The notes: generated by a model not told the origin, from the sequence alone. Shown: positions 9,830-21,734, counted from the first letter of the stretch. The stretch: DNA of 64,000 nt from Ambrosia x helenae (GCA_030844895.1 CM061232.1:87423769-87487768); one strand, 5' to 3'. A program made the numbers and translations.

Positions 9830-10965
9830 CTGTGCCAAACCCTTCTCCAATCTCTCAATCAGCAGAATTACTTGAGAAGAGTTTAGTGGCAGCCCAAAAG
9901 AAGGCCAGAGAAGATCAGATCTGGAAAACACTGGAAGAAAGGGATGACTTGGATCTAAGCCATGAAGAAAAACTTCAGGCTTATGAAGCTGAACTCCAAA
10001 GGCAGGCTAGCCTAGACCAGATTGCTGAAGAAGATAAAAGACATCAACTGATGTCTTACATTACAAAGAACAGCAAAATCAAAGCCCACACATTGAAGAG
10101 ACTCTCTGTGGAAGAGCTGACAAGAAGAGCTCAACTTATTGCAGATAAACTTGCAACAAGTAAAGACACAAAGGCCAAGAGAGCTCAGATGATAGAAGAA
10201 CTGGTAGCTAATGGTTATGGTTCAAAAGTCTCAGTGTCCAAATGGAAAGAAGAAAGATTGGTGGACACATATAGAAAATATAAGGCTGCAAGGGCTGCTA
10301 ATCCAGAGAAGTTTCAAACTGCTGAAGTTTCAACTTCAGTAGTTAGAACTTCTGGTGTTCAAAGAAGACCAGCTACACAAAGAAAGACATCAGAGGAGAA
10401 AGTGAAGACTGATTTCAGAATGGTACTACTAGAAGGTAGTATAGTAGTCCATTCTGATTTTGATATAGAAGAAAAGCCTCTGATCACACAATTCAGGGAT
10501 CCTTCCACCTTTGCATATCAAATCCAGAAGACCATCACAGACAAACTGCACACTAAGGTAGTAACTGAACATCATTTGCCAACATTTCAGATATCTAATG
10601 TGATGGAACAACAGCAGGGAAGTGAATCCCACGTGAGAGTCACTGAAGTTGAAAACATTCAACACTCAGGAGAAACCCAGGGTACCACAATGGTTCCCTA
10701 CACTTTAGACTTTGACAAGTCTAAAGAACCAATCATCAGATGGTCCTTTACTGATAGAAACTCAGTACTTGTGACAAGAAGAGATAAGACAAGCAGGGCA
10801 TATAGGTCGATGAATGAGCTGAAGAAACTATCAACCAAAGACCTGCTTACAACCCAACACTTAGAACCACAGAAAGGGTCTCTTACTGATGAACAGCTGA
10901 ACCAGCTCAAGAATTCCATGTTCAAAGGAATATGGAAAATTGTGAAGGACAGAAAAGAACAATAA
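9826..10965 (+). pseudogene. Sirevirus-like ORF3, C-terminal piece
   Basis: The longest open piece of the gene, 379 codons, rich in Lys, Glu and Gln and predicted mostly helical ('LSHEEKLQAYEAELQRQASL', 'RRAQLIADKLATSKDTKAKR'). It ends 30 bp before the polypurine tract, so this is the true 3' end of the ORF. It could be read alone from its own ATG, but its frame is that of the upstream gene after a shift. Function unknown. Confidence 0.55.
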
Positions 10966-10995
10966 GGAATTAGTAAGGTTTTGGCTTCATCAATC

Positions 10996-11006
10996 CAGGG
11001 GGAGAT
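10996..11006 (+). promoter_or_regulatory. Polypurine tract of the Sirevirus-like element
   Basis: CAGGGGGAGAT directly precedes TGTTAGGACA, the start of the LTR. It is the expected primer site for plus-strand DNA synthesis. Confidence 0.75.
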
Positions 11007-11703
11007 TGTTAGGACAAAAAGGATTGGTGAAACCAATTTTGCAAACCTTAGTCTAATTCACTTCTGTCAAAATACTCTAAGTATAGAACTGCTGAAGAAG
11101 AAGGATCAAACTGCTGAAGAAGAGATTCAGAAGTGCTGAAGAAGAAAAGTCATCAGAAGTTCTGAAGTTCAAACCAGACACTTCTACTGAAGAACTACTG
11201 AAGACAAACTACTCATCAGTAGTTTGTCATTCATCAGTACTTACATGAAGATCTTTTCCACCGCCTTTGAATATCAGTAGTTTATTACTTTAGTATTTCT
11301 TTTTGCTTTATGTACAAGTTCCAAGACTGTAACTTGTTGCAACTTGTTTCTGAACTTGCTTTTGGCAAGGTTCATGTATTTGTAAAGTCTATAAATAGAA
11401 GGGTTCATCCCTCTGTTTTAGACATTGATTTTAATACAGAAATCCTTCAACACTTATTATTGTTATTTCCATTTCATGTTTATTGAGAATCTGTCAAAGT
11501 GTTTCATTCTCATTCAATACTTAGATTCTCAATAAACACTTATCATTTATTAGTTCTTGAATCCAGGGGGAGTAATAACTCCTGTTGATAAGTGTAGCTT
11601 TAAACTTATAAACATTCCGTTGTGCTATCACTCATCAAGAACTTGCTAAACACTTAAGTGTCAACTAGCAAGTTCAACAAAAGAGCAATATACTGATCCA
11701 ACA
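11007..11703 (+). repeat. 3' LTR of the Sirevirus-like element (697 bp)
   Basis: It starts TGTTAGGACA after the polypurine tract and ends TGATCCAACA, and the ends are roughly complementary. It contains tandem GAAGAAG/CTGAAGAAG words near 11090-11160 and a plausible TATA (CTATAAATAG, about 11389-11398). Athila coding sequence begins directly after it, so this element was inserted into the Athila element. Confidence 0.75.
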
Positions 11704-12034
11704 GCTGCAGAATAAGCTGCCCCCAAAGATGACTGATCCGGGTAGCTTTGCCATTCCCTGTCTGATAGGGAATCTCACCGTTAGTAATGCTCTTGCAGAC
11801 CTTGGAGCTAGTATTAATTTAATGCCCTACTCTGTTTTTGCTAGGCTCAACGTAGGAGAGCTGTCTCCTACGCGCATGAGTATTCAGCTCGCCGACCGAT
11901 CGGTTAAGCTTCCACGTGGGATAGTGGAAAACTTGTTAGTTAAGGTTTATAAATTTGTTTCCCGGTGGATTTTGTTATACTTGACATGGACGAGGACTCA
12001 CATGTTCCACTCATTCTTGGTCGTCCATTCTTAG
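11704..12034 (+). pseudogene. pol: Athila pol, aspartic protease part
   Basis: Protease region of an Athila-lineage Ty3 polyprotein. The active-site block is 'LADLGASINLMPYSVFARLN', where the expected Asp-(Ser/Thr/Leu)-Gly triad reads DLG, normal for this lineage. Upstream Gag is cut off by the Sirevirus-like insertion at 11703. The frame shifts near 11965, after which the domain continues as 'DEDSHVPLILGRPFLATARA'. Confidence 0.8.
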
Positions 12035-14079
12035 CCACTGCTCGCGCTATTGTCGATGTCTTTGATGGCAAACTCACTCTTCGAGTTGCCGACGAGCAGA
12101 TCACTTTTGATGTTCAGCACTCCATGAAGCACCCTAACCAGAACGATGATACTCTGTACTTCATTGATTCGTTCATGACTCAGGTGGGGAGCTTTCTCAC
12201 TAGCTTCTGCGAGCGAGACACCCTTGACACACAGATGCTCGGTACCGAGTATAAAGGGTGCATTGAGATGACTGAGTTTGATCTTGAGCGGGACATGTCT
12301 CCACCCGCTGTTCAGTCTCACCTTTCTAATGAGGCCTCCCAGGTTTTCGAGACCACTGATTCGGAGAGACCTCTAGAGACACCATCACTTGAAACACCCC
12401 CTACCCTTGAGCTTAAGGAGTTACCATCTCATCTAGAGTATGCATATTTAGGGGAGGACTCTCAGTTGGCTGTCATCATATCATCTGAATTGACAGAGGA
12501 TGAGAAAGAGCGGTTGTTGTGTGTACTGAAAGCACACAAGCGTGCTATTGCGTGGAAGCTCTTTGACATTAAGGGCATCCACCCTTCCTTTTGCACGCAT
12601 AAGATTCCGATGACTGAGGAGTTTAAGCCAGTTGTCCAGCCTCAGCGACGACTAAACCCGAACATGCAGGATGTGGTTAAGAAAGAGGTGATTAAGTTGT
12701 TAGATGCAGGTTTGATTGATCCCATCTCTGATTCATCTTGGGTGAGTCCTGTCTAGGTTGTTCCCAAGAAAGGGGGAATGACGGTTGTCACGAATGAGAA
12801 AAATGAGCTCATACCCACTAGGAATGTGACCGGATGGCGAGTTTGCATTGACTATCGCAAACTCAATGGCGCCACCCGCAAGGACCACTTCCCCTTGCCC
12901 TTTATTGATCAGATGCTTGAGCGTTTGTCGGGTCAGCAGTTTTACTGCTTTCTGGATGGTTTCTCTGGTTACTTTCAGATCCCTATTGCACCTGAGGATC
13001 AAGAGAAAACCACATTCACATGCCCCTTTGGCACTTTTGCGTATCGGCGGATGCCTTTTGGGTTATGTAATGCCCCGGCCACGTTTCAGTGATGTATGAT
13101 GGCGATTTTCCATGAGTTGATCGAGGATTCCATGGAGGTTTTCATGGATGATTTTTCTGTCTTTGGGAGTTCCTTCGATCATTGTTTACGTAATCTAGAG
13201 CGTGTTCTTACTCGGTGTGAGGAGACGAACCTGATGCTTAATTGGGAAAAGTGTCACTTCATGGTTCATGAGGGTATTGTGCTTGGGCACAAGATTTCAC
13301 AGGCGGGGATTGAGGTTGATAGAGCTAAAATCGACACCATTTCCCAACTCCCACCGCCTACTTCTGTGAAGTTTATTCGTAGTTTTCTAGGTCACGCGGG
13401 TTTCTATAGGCGTTTCATTAAAGATTTTTCTAAGATTGCCCGCCCGATGACCCAGCTTCTTGAGAAAGATCGACCATTCGAGTTTTCTGCTGAATGTGTC
13501 AAGGCATTTGAGTTGTTGAAGGAGCGTTTAGTGACTGCTCCCATTCTGGTCGCTCCAGATTGGACTCTTCCTTTCGAGATCATGTGTGATGCTAGCGACT
13601 TTGCTGTTGGGGCTGTGTTGGGCCAGCGTAGGGACAAGCATTTCCATCCCATTTACAACGCTAGAAAAACACTCAATGATGCCCAAGAGAATTACACGAC
13701 GGAAGAGAAGGAGTTGCTAGCCGTCGTCTTTGCTTGTGATAAGTTTAGGTCGTATCTCGTGCTTTCTAAGACTATCGTTTTTACCGACCATTCCGCTCTT
13801 AGGCATCTTTTCTCCAAGAAAGATGCAAAGCCTAGACTGATTAGGTTGATCCTTTTGCTTCAAGAGTTTGATATTGAGATTAGGGATAAGAGTGGAGCTG
13901 AGAATGTAGCTGCGGATCATCTATCTCGTTTAGAGAATCCGGAGTTAGAAAGAGGTAGGGAAGAGATGATTAGGGATGATTTTCCTCATGAGAGTTTGAT
14001 GTCTGTGGTAGCTAGGATCTGTAGGGACTTCCCTTGGTATGCCGACATAGCTAATTACTTAGTTTCGGGTGAGTTTTAA
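11965..14079 (+). pseudogene. pol: Athila pol, reverse transcriptase and RNase H
   Basis: Continues the polyprotein: end of protease, linker, reverse transcriptase ('GWRVCIDYRKLNGATRKDHF', 'FGLCNAPATFQ', catalytic block 'EVFMDDFSVFG'), then RNase H ('IMCDASDFAVGAVLGQ', 'ENYTTEEKELLAVVFACDKF', 'VFTDHSALRHLF'). The RT catalytic Asp pair is present. Two in-frame stops (TAG 12754-12756, TGA 13090-13092) break the gene; the second lies within the highly conserved RT core. The frame ends at 14079, where a one-base shift moves the reading to the integrase frame. Activity would have copied the element RNA into DNA. Confidence 0.92.
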
Positions 14080-15328
14080 GAGTGATATTACTTTTCAGGA
14101 GAAAAAGAAATTAATAGCCGACTCTAAGTACTACTTGTGGGATGATCCTTACTTGTTTAGGTTAGGACCAGATCAGGTTTTGAGGAGATGTGTTTTTGGT
14201 GAGGAGACGAGAGATATCCTTAGGCACTGTCATGAGGGTAGAGTAGGAGGTCACTACGGGGCGGCTAATACCGCCAAACGCGTGTTTGATGCGGGTTTCT
14301 ATTGGCCGACCATTTTTAAGGATGCCCATGAGTTTGTGAGACATTGTGATGCCTGTCAGAGGACCGGTAATATCTCATCCCGTAATGAGATGCCCCAAAA
14401 TCCTATTCAGACCATTGAAGTATTTGATATGTGGGGCATTGATTTCATGGGTCCATTCCCCAATTCTCGTGGGAATAGATACATCCTAGTTGCGGTTGAC
14501 TATGTTTCTAAGTGGGTGGAAGCTCAAGCTTTGCCTATAAATGACGCACGGGTAGTTGTGAGGTTCTTAAAGACACTGTTTTCTAGGTTTGGTGCTCCTA
14601 AGTCCTTGATTAGCAATCGTGGTACACACTTTTGCAATGACCAGATGGAGAAAGCTTTGAAACGCTATGGGGTCACCCATCGGCTTTCTACGGCTTATCA
14701 TCCACAAACAAGTGGTCAAGTGGAAAACACCAATCGCGGAATCAAGAGAATCCTAGAGAAAACAGTGGGGCAGAACCGAAAGGATTGGTCGGATCACCTA
14801 GAGGATGCATTGTGGGCTTTTCGCACCGCATTTAAGACACCGATAGGCACCACTCCTTTTTGGTTAGTTTATGGGAAAGCGTGCCATTTACCGGTTGAGT
14901 TTGAGCATAAGGCATTTTGGGCATTGAAGAGTGTGAATTTAGATCTGGAGAAGGCAGGTAAGCATAGATACCTTCAGTTGCATGAGTTAGAGGAGTTGAG
15001 GGGTGATGCTTATATGAGATCGTGGGATTATAAAGAGAAAACTAAGAAGTAGCACGATAAGCGTCTAAAGATAGTGAAAGAATTTAAGTGTGGGGAGAAA
15101 GTGTTACAGTATAATTCTCGTCTTAGGTTGTTCTCAGGAAAGCTTAGGTCGCGTTGGACGGGTCCTTATGTTGTTACACAAGTTTTTCCCTACGGTACGA
15201 TTGAGATTGAAGGTGAGGATGGCCAGCGATGGAAGGTGAACGGCCATAGGTTGAAGCATTATGAGGATGGGATGAGCATTGATGAGGAGGTGGAGGTTTC
15301 GGACCTCCCTGAGATCAATCCCGAGTAG
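14069..15328 (+). pseudogene. pol: Athila pol, integrase
   Basis: Integrase with a His/Cys zinc domain ('HCHEGRVGGHYG', 'HCDACQRTG') and an RNase H-like core. The first catalytic Asp is in 'WGIDFMGPFP' and the Glu in 'SGQVENTNRGIK'. At the second catalytic position the codon is AAT (14615-14617), giving Asn where the family has Asp, so the enzyme would be inactive even without the frameshift. A stop at 15050-15052 separates the C-terminal DNA-binding part ('LFSGKLRSRWTGPYVVTQVF'), which runs to 15328. Confidence 0.92.
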
Positions 15329-16807
15329 GTTTGTGAGAGTGTGGGGATACCCCCAAGTGTAGATTTTGTATATTCTTTTCATGTTCGTTACTTAGTTGCC
15401 GTCTTTGTGTTTTTGCTTTTATCATGAGTCTAGGTTAGTAGTTTGAGTTTTTTTTTATTTTCGTTTAGTTCGGTATTCTACTGGGTTTTTGTTTTATCTT
15501 GTGCAGGTTTGGATTGCACCACCCGTACTCAATCTCCATTCGGGTGATTCCGGAGCTGTTTATCATTTATCAAGGCAAGCCCGGAGTTTACTATTGTGTC
15601 AGAGCCGATCGCGACCAAATGCTATACGATCGAGCTGGACTGGACTAGTGTTTTGGAGCTTACGAAGAAAAAAAATTAACCAGCTAAGTCCTTTCCAATT
15701 TGCCCCCGTCCTTTTATTTTTGTATTCGGAATTTATTTATTTATTTATTTATTTGTTTTGAGTCGTTTTCTATTCCTACATTGAGGGCAATGTAGAGTTT
15801 AAGTGTGGGGATAGGAAACTGTCGTTTAGTCTTACATAGAGTCGTTTCGTTTAGTCTTACATAGAGTCGTTTTGAGTCAAAAAAAAAAAATTGAAAAAAT
15901 AACGAAAAAAAATGTCCCTGATTTTGAAGTTTGCATTATAAAATATGGGAAATGATAGATAAAATCAAGTGTCTGGTTTTCAAATATTATATGTATTAGA
16001 AGAACAAATAATCGAAAGCGTGTTAACCTAGGATGTGTGGGTAGGCCCAGCCGGTAGAAAAGTTTCCTTTGAGCTAATACACCTAAATATATTAGGATAC
16101 CTTGTGGGTTCTTATCTAGGAAACAATGGGGAAGCTGAAACCGCCAATAATAGTATAAGGAATACCGTTATAAGTTTAAAACCGTTAGAATTTCTAATCA
16201 AAAGTTGAAAAAAGAAAAAAAAAAAAGAAAAGAGCTGGATATAAAATAAGGGCAAGGCCAATGGTGTCGTTTCTAGGGATAGTGACTTTGGACTCGACTC
16301 CCTCTAGGATTGTCTGAAAATAAATATCTAAAAAAGCTCATGAATTAAATAGAAATCAAAGCGAAAATGCTGAAGCTTAAGGTGCCTGACCACTGGGATA
16401 GCGACTTGGATTGGTCACACCCTCTGAGTTAAGTATGCTGAGATGAAAAAAAAAAAAGAAACAACAAATTATTTTAAATTCTCTCGGTTTTCTACATAAA
16501 ACGGTTAGGAATAGTCAATTGGTTGTTCCTTTTGTTTCATAAGCTTGAGGCTGGATTAGGTGAAACTGTGGCTTCTTTAGTGTGAGACCCTAGGTAGACT
16601 AAATGAACCTAAAGATAAACTAACATGATAAGGGGCTTATAAACCGGCGGTTGGGTTTAAGAGGACAAGTATACCTGCAATCGCAGTTGGCACGTGATTA
16701 GATTTTTAAAATTAAAGTAACCTATGTTTTGAGGTCAGATTATTTGATTGTGATCCCATTGCATAATTCTTTTTCAGGGACGAAAAAGAGTCAAGTGTGG
16801 GGATGTT
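15329..16807 (+). other. Athila 3' non-coding region
   Basis: About 1.5 kb without a gene between the end of integrase and the LTR, usual for Athila elements, where it may hold a decayed envelope-like ORF. I see none here. The word AAGTGTGGGG recurs (about 15800, 16793), and short runs of A and TTTA repeats occur near 15735-15760 and 15880. The copy just before the LTR (16793-16804) is the likely polypurine tract. Confidence 0.6.
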
Positions 16808-16880
16808 TGATGTGTCGTAAAACACAGCTATTTTTCTATGTATTTTGTATATTATTTGGTCAAGTTTTATTCGTTTCGTG
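16808..16880 (+). repeat. Start of Athila 3' LTR (truncated)
   Basis: TGATGTGTCGTAAAACACAG follows the polypurine tract. About 73 bp match 21369-21441 almost exactly, which sets the LTR start. After 16880 the two copies diverge, so the rest of this LTR is lost or displaced. Confidence 0.7.
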
Positions 16881-17924
16881 CCGTAAAACACCTAATCATT
16901 CTGTCCAGATTTTAATTACGCCTAAATCTTTCTTTAATCGACTCCCGTGTGCATGAAATCAATCAACAATCATTAATAACCATTACCAAACATTCCTAAG
17001 ACCTATTGTGATCAGATTCTATCATTATACATGCAAAGATTACAACTTTAATGATCAAAACTTCAACAACTTGCGCAACAAGTAACCTATTATATTACTA
17101 ATCGCCTATCATCATGTTTAATTTTTTTAATCTTTAAAAACCTCAAGTTTTAATAATTATAAAAAGAGTTCAGACCTGTACAAACCTAGTTATAGGATTT
17201 TTATAACATAAAAACAAGATTAAAGTGTAAAAGATTAAGGATTATACCCCAAGCTCTTCGATATAATCAACCGAACGCCTTTGGAGCTTCCCAATCGATG
17301 TTCTTGCGCCTTAGCAGGTTGTTTGGGGTTAATATTTTGTAAGTGAGGCAGTAGGGACGATTAGGGTTTGAGTTTAGGTGATACAAGAGGCTTAAGGTTG
17401 CTTAAATAGGTGTTTAAGGCGGTTTAGAGACGTCAGGTACCGGCGAGCGGGCCGCTCGCTCCCTGTGAGCGGCCGCTCACAGGGCCTTGGCCCGCGTGGG
17501 TGGCCCGTTTCGTCACCCGACGTGTTTTCCTTCGACGTTTTCGCTATTTCGGACCGTAATAAGTGTAACCCCATGTGTTAAGACCCCAATCATCCTAATG
17601 GTCCACCTTTAACGATTCTTATTAACGTATTCGGTTTAAGTTCACATAATCACATATGGTTTGCATATAGTTTCACCGAGTATCACAGAAGTACGTAATC
17701 GCAATCAATCCAAATCAGTTAACGCACAATTATTAAACTTCATTATGTCCGAGGTTCACTAATCATGTATACAGTCTGGTAATTCCTCGAATTACCACCT
17801 TATGCAGTTATTAACATACAACTATGTAACGTGTGTCCTATCTAGCTAACCCTAGTTAAGTATAATGCAAGGAACGTAAGAAGAGTTTAGTTAAAGTGAG
17901 AACCTGAAATTGCGGGGTGTCACA
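16881..17924 (-). repeat. Partial LTR F (minus)
   Basis: Reads as an inverted LTR: the right end GCGGGGTGTCACA is the complement of a TGTGACACC start of the type seen in the other LTRs. A TATTTAAG element lies on the minus strand near 17401 with two GC-rich palindromes directly upstream. I find no matching left terminus and no target duplication, so it is probably truncated at 16880. The right flank is copia leader. Confidence 0.55.
17443..17484. repeat. Two adjacent GC-rich palindromes
   Basis: 17443-17459 has 8-bp arms around one central base; 17461-17484 is a perfect 24-bp palindrome centred on GCGGCCGC. They sit just upstream, in LTR-F sense, of its TATA-like motif. Confidence 0.85.
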
Positions 17925-18756
17925 CTTTATCCAATCATCTCCTTCAATCGCCCTCATCTCTTCTCCTTTTCACCATGGCCGATAACAAAATTCACCCAGC
18001 CGTCACCTTCTCAAACATCAAAAACTTCATTCCAATCACCCTTGACAATGAAGCCGCTGACTACAACATGTGGTCAGAACTCTTTCGGATTCATTGCACG
18101 GCTTTTCTTGTAGCCGATCACTTGGAACCCATCGCCCACCCGCGGCTGCCACCACCTCAACCGAAACTCAAATCCCTCCACCGTCCCAAACCGACTCATG
18201 GGAGCGTCTTGATGCCATAGTTAAGCAATGTATCTATGGCACCATCACCCCGGGTCTTCTTAAAACCATAATAAAAAAGGGCACCACCGTATATGACGCC
18301 TGGGTTGCCATAAAAATCTTTTCCAAGACAACAAAGCCACCCGTGCCCTATACCTGAAACAAAAATTTGCAAACACTCGTCTTGAAAACTTCTCATCCAT
18401 GCATGAGTATTGTCAAACCATCAAGGTTTAAGCGGACCAACTTAACAATGTTGATGCTCCTGTCGATGAACAGGATCTTGTCTTGCAGACTATCGCAGGA
18501 CTTACTAAGCAGTACGAGACCGTGGGTACCATTCTCCAAAACACCAAACCTAAATTTACCTTCCTTCTTTGAAGTTCGTTCACAACTTTGTATGAACGAA
18601 ACAACCAAAACAAACCAAACCCTTCACTCTGCTAATTAGGCCGCTACAGCCCTACATGTCCAATCCCAATCCTCACCCACCGCTGCCGCACCATCTCCCT
18701 CGGGCCCCACCCGCAACCGTGCCGCACAGCCTTCTAGGCGTGGTCGCGGAAGGGGC
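17925..18756 (+). pseudogene. gag: Ty1/copia gag, broken
   Basis: Copia Gag fragment with start ATG at 17975. The conserved opening ('FSNIKNFIPITLDNEAADYN', 'MWSELFRIHCTAFLV') is followed by 'DAIVKQCIYGTITPGLL' and the alpha-helical part ('FANTRLENFSSMHEYCQTIK', 'DEQDLVLQTIAGLTKQYETV'). Several frameshifts and stops interrupt it. It ends in an Arg/Gly-rich stretch where Ty3 leader DNA takes over at 18757. Protease and integrase of what is probably the same element resume at 36684, after about 18 kb of inserted DNA. The leader before 17975 is short because LTR F abuts it. Confidence 0.8.
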
Positions 18757-19286
18757 ATGATCTGTAAGAGACACAATGAAATGAATGAGGTTATATAAGG
18801 AATGTAATCATTTATTCATTAATTAAAACGAATAAACGAAAACGTTGACTTATCAAAGATTCCAGATTCTAATAACATAGTGAAGACATTCTTTAGCCTA
18901 TAAGTGAACACTCATCCCGAGAATTCCCAGGTAGGCATCCGGGTCCCTCGTCTGATTGGGATATATGCGCAATGCCAGCCTAGACAGAAGACTCAGAATA
19001 CAGGCGTTCACCCTTCCAGATTGCACGTGTTCGTTATTAAAATCTAGAACTTCGACGAGATCTCAAGGTGGTTCAGGCTAAACCTGAGGATTTTGTCCTA
19101 TTAGTCTAAGAGTAGATCCAGTGATGGAGAGCAATCTTCTTGTAAGGATTAAAGTAGGGATAAGAAGTAGGAGGGAGATAGAGAATAGCAAGTAAAAGGA
19201 GCAAATACTGGTTATAATCCTATGGTTATAGACTAGATTATTTTTCTAATAACCTAATTCCTATAACCATGGCTCTGATACCAATC
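18757..19286 (-). other. Leader and PBS of gag-only Ty3, copy A
   Basis: Matches 30799-31330 at close to identity: the region between the gag ATG (complement at about 18762-18764) and the LTR. The gag itself is missing; copia gag joins here across a short GGCATG-like homology. The primer binding site is at 19271-19283. Confidence 0.85.
19271..19283 (-). promoter_or_regulatory. tRNA-iMet primer binding site, copy A
   Basis: On the minus strand TGGTATCAGAGCC, complementary to the 3' end of plant initiator tRNA-Met, lies three bases inside the LTR edge. It primes minus-strand DNA synthesis. Confidence 0.85.
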
Positions 19287-19484
19287 TGTAACACCCCAAC
19301 CGATGGCGGAAACATCGGGATGTCACGTATTGATGATTGTTCAGTAGCTCATGGTGAATAATATGTTTCATTAAATGATTTAAATAAATTACATACAATT
19401 GTTCTACAAAAATTTGTACATCAAGATGAATAATACTATGTATACATCTTCAAGCATTAACTCAAATCTTCAAGCAAGTAGAAC

Positions 19485-19952
19485 CTGAAACATGTTAAGT
19501 TTGAAAATATTTTGGGTCAACAAAAGTTGGTGAGAATACATAGGTTTTTGAATATAATTGATAACGATAGTTTGTACAACAATCACAGTTGTGTAATGAT
19601 AGAGTATGAGTCCGACATGAAACAATGCGTCTTTGTACAATCAAACCTTGTGTCGACTGAGGACTAACTCGCAAGTTAGTTAAATGTTGTTACTGTTATC
19701 GATCATCCCTGAATTTATGCGGGGGGATGGGTTTGTCAGACCTATAGCGCTATAATCTAAACAGGCGGCTTGATCAATGTTAATGATTGTACTGTGTCTT
19801 TTTTTTACAGTCAAATGATAGAATGAGTAAATGATAGTGTAATTGAATCACAAGTTTCAACAATGTAAGAATGAGTAAATGACAGTGTATAAAATGTTTA
19901 AACATGTTTCACCCCAAAATGTAAAACAGAAAAAGGGGCTATGTAAACTCAC
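19485..19952 (-). promoter_or_regulatory. Intron-like module in LTR A
   Basis: On the minus strand the donor GCTAAG|GTGAGT is at 19952 and the acceptor CATGTTTCAG|G at 19485 (468 bp). The palindrome TATAGCGCTATA is at 19743-19754, followed on that strand by GGTCTGACAAACCCA. Confidence 0.5.
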
Positions 19953-20795
19953 CTTAGCAAAATGTTATGTCTCGTGAAAATAGGATGTGTGTTGCCCAAC
20001 GATGCCAAGTATTACCCTATAATTAAGGTAATAAATATGTCTAAGTTTTTCTAGTCTACAAATATTTTCTAGGGTTTCGAATTGGGGATAAATGTTCGTT
20101 TGATTAATAAATAAAATGTTTAATAAATAAGAGAAATTTGATAAATAAATAATCAAAAGTCTTTTTGTGAATTTTAAATTAAAGATGGTTACAATATAAA
20201 GTTTTAAGTATGAAAATAATTTTTATAAAATTATTTTCTTAAAAATGGAATATTAAATCTATTTATTTCAAATTGTCAAAATATAACTTTAATATTTAAA
20301 AATACTAAAATTAGAGAATTATTAAAAAAAAATTGTATTTCTGTTCCAAATAAATAGAAATAATTTATATAAAATTTTGGTGCAAAAATATTGAAAAATG
20401 AATTTATTATGATTTATTTATGATTAAAACAAACAAAAATTGATTAAAAATATTAAATAAATGATTTTTCAGTAATAAAAATCATTTCTGGAATGCTTAT
20501 TGTTTATAAGTTTAGGATAATTTTTGTGGAATTTAATAAAATCGTTTTGATATTTTTATAGAATTTTATAATTATAATTGAATAAACTTGTATTATTTAT
20601 TATATATATAAAATAAATATATTTTCTGAAAATAAAAATTGTGAGAATAAATTTATAGTTTGTATATCAGAATATAATTTTTATAGAATTTAAAAATCAA
20701 CTTTGATATTTTAAAACTAATTTAAGAGTTATTTATCAAATATAAATACATAATTATAAGGAATTTGAAAAAAAGAAAATGGTTGTTGATGGTGG

Positions 20796-20850
20796 GGGTC
20801 GAACCCGTGACCTTTCATTGAACAGCAGCAGTCTGAACTATCTGGTCTGT
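20796..20850 (-). promoter_or_regulatory. tRNA-like module, sense, LTR A
   Basis: Box B-like GGGTTCGACCCC on the minus strand (about 20796-20805) with a degenerate box A about 40 bases upstream (20836-20849). It occupies the same LTR position as the sense module of LTR E. Confidence 0.4.
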
Positions 20851-21368
20851 ATCACGTTTGTGTTTATAGTTGATTTCAAAATATATTTAAACAAAGCATC
20901 AGTAAGTCATCTTCCCCAATTATATCATAAGAACCCTAGAATTTCTAATAGATCTAATCAAGCCCGATTGCAGAACTGGTCATGGGGATTTTGAAGGGCA
21001 TGTGCCGATTAACATATAGGAGTGATTAATTTATTCATACCTGCGAGAATGATGATGAACGAGTAAAACAAGACTCGACCAAAAACTAAGAAAATTCGTG
21101 TATCTGGAGCGACGGGATGTGAAATATGATATGGGGTTAATGATTTTCGGCACCTAGAGGTTGTCAACCGATGTTCAATTTATAATGATGTTGAATCTTT
21201 GGAAGTTTTTTGCGTTTGACTTGTCAATGGTCAAGGTCGCGTGAATCATGCTTGGATGAGTTGGTAATTTGCGATAATTGATTGATTATAAATAGAAAGA
21301 TTATATCAGTCATCAATTACGAATTGATTCCTATTATTCAGCTTGATTTGCAAGGTCAAAATGGAAAG

Positions 21369-21444
21369 TGATGTGTCGTAAAACACAGCTATTTTTCTAT
21401 GTATTTTGTATATTATTTGGCCAAGTTTTATTCGTTTCGTGTCA
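21369..21444 (+). repeat. Athila-type LTR start fragment
   Basis: Nearly identical to 16808-16880 and begins exactly at the LTR terminus, as expected if an Athila LTR inserted into LTR A here. It is interrupted after 21444 by the Helitron and probably resumes at 27789. Confidence 0.65.
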
Positions 21445-21694
21445 TCTATACTATATTAATAAGCATATAGAAAGGGCAGAAATGGTCATTTTCCACTTTT
21501 AAGAAATGTACAAGCTTCAAAAGCATGTTGTATAATGATCTAATGCACTAAAACTTTTAACCTCTCAGAGGGTGCAAGTTATAATGCAAAATGTACAAGA
21601 CTACAATGCAAGATGAGAAAACACGGGATACACATACACATTAGGGTTTCGTTCAGCAAACTTTATGCGCCCCCATTCATCATATACACATTAG

Positions 21695-21696
<2 letters not shown>

Positions 21697-21733
<37 letters not shown>
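21697..21733 (+). repeat. (CT)n microsatellite
   Basis: About 18 CT units inside the Helitron, in a stretch resembling the 5' untranslated part of a captured gene. Confidence 0.95.

Positions 21734-21734
<1 letters not shown>

Larger units (their letters stand above)
19287..21368 (-). repeat. LTR A of gag-only Ty3 family, truncated
   Basis: It starts on the left with TGTAACACCCCAACCG next to the PBS, so it is a 5' LTR in minus orientation. It matches LTR B with few differences but stops at 21368, where an Athila-type LTR begins at TGATGTG. About 450 bp of its U3 end are missing, including the antisense tRNA-like module. It retains the intact site where a solo LTR sits in LTR B. The intron-like module is at 19485-19952. 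Confidence 0.9.

Noticed and set aside
5060..10965. True envelope gene of an infectious retroelement
   Set aside because: No signal peptide, membrane anchor or glycoprotein features; only the position is envelope-like.
16881..17924. Complete solo LTR F with both ends
   Set aside because: TG and CA could be assigned at 16879 and 17924, but the ends are not complementary, there is no target duplication, and the flanks belong to different elements.
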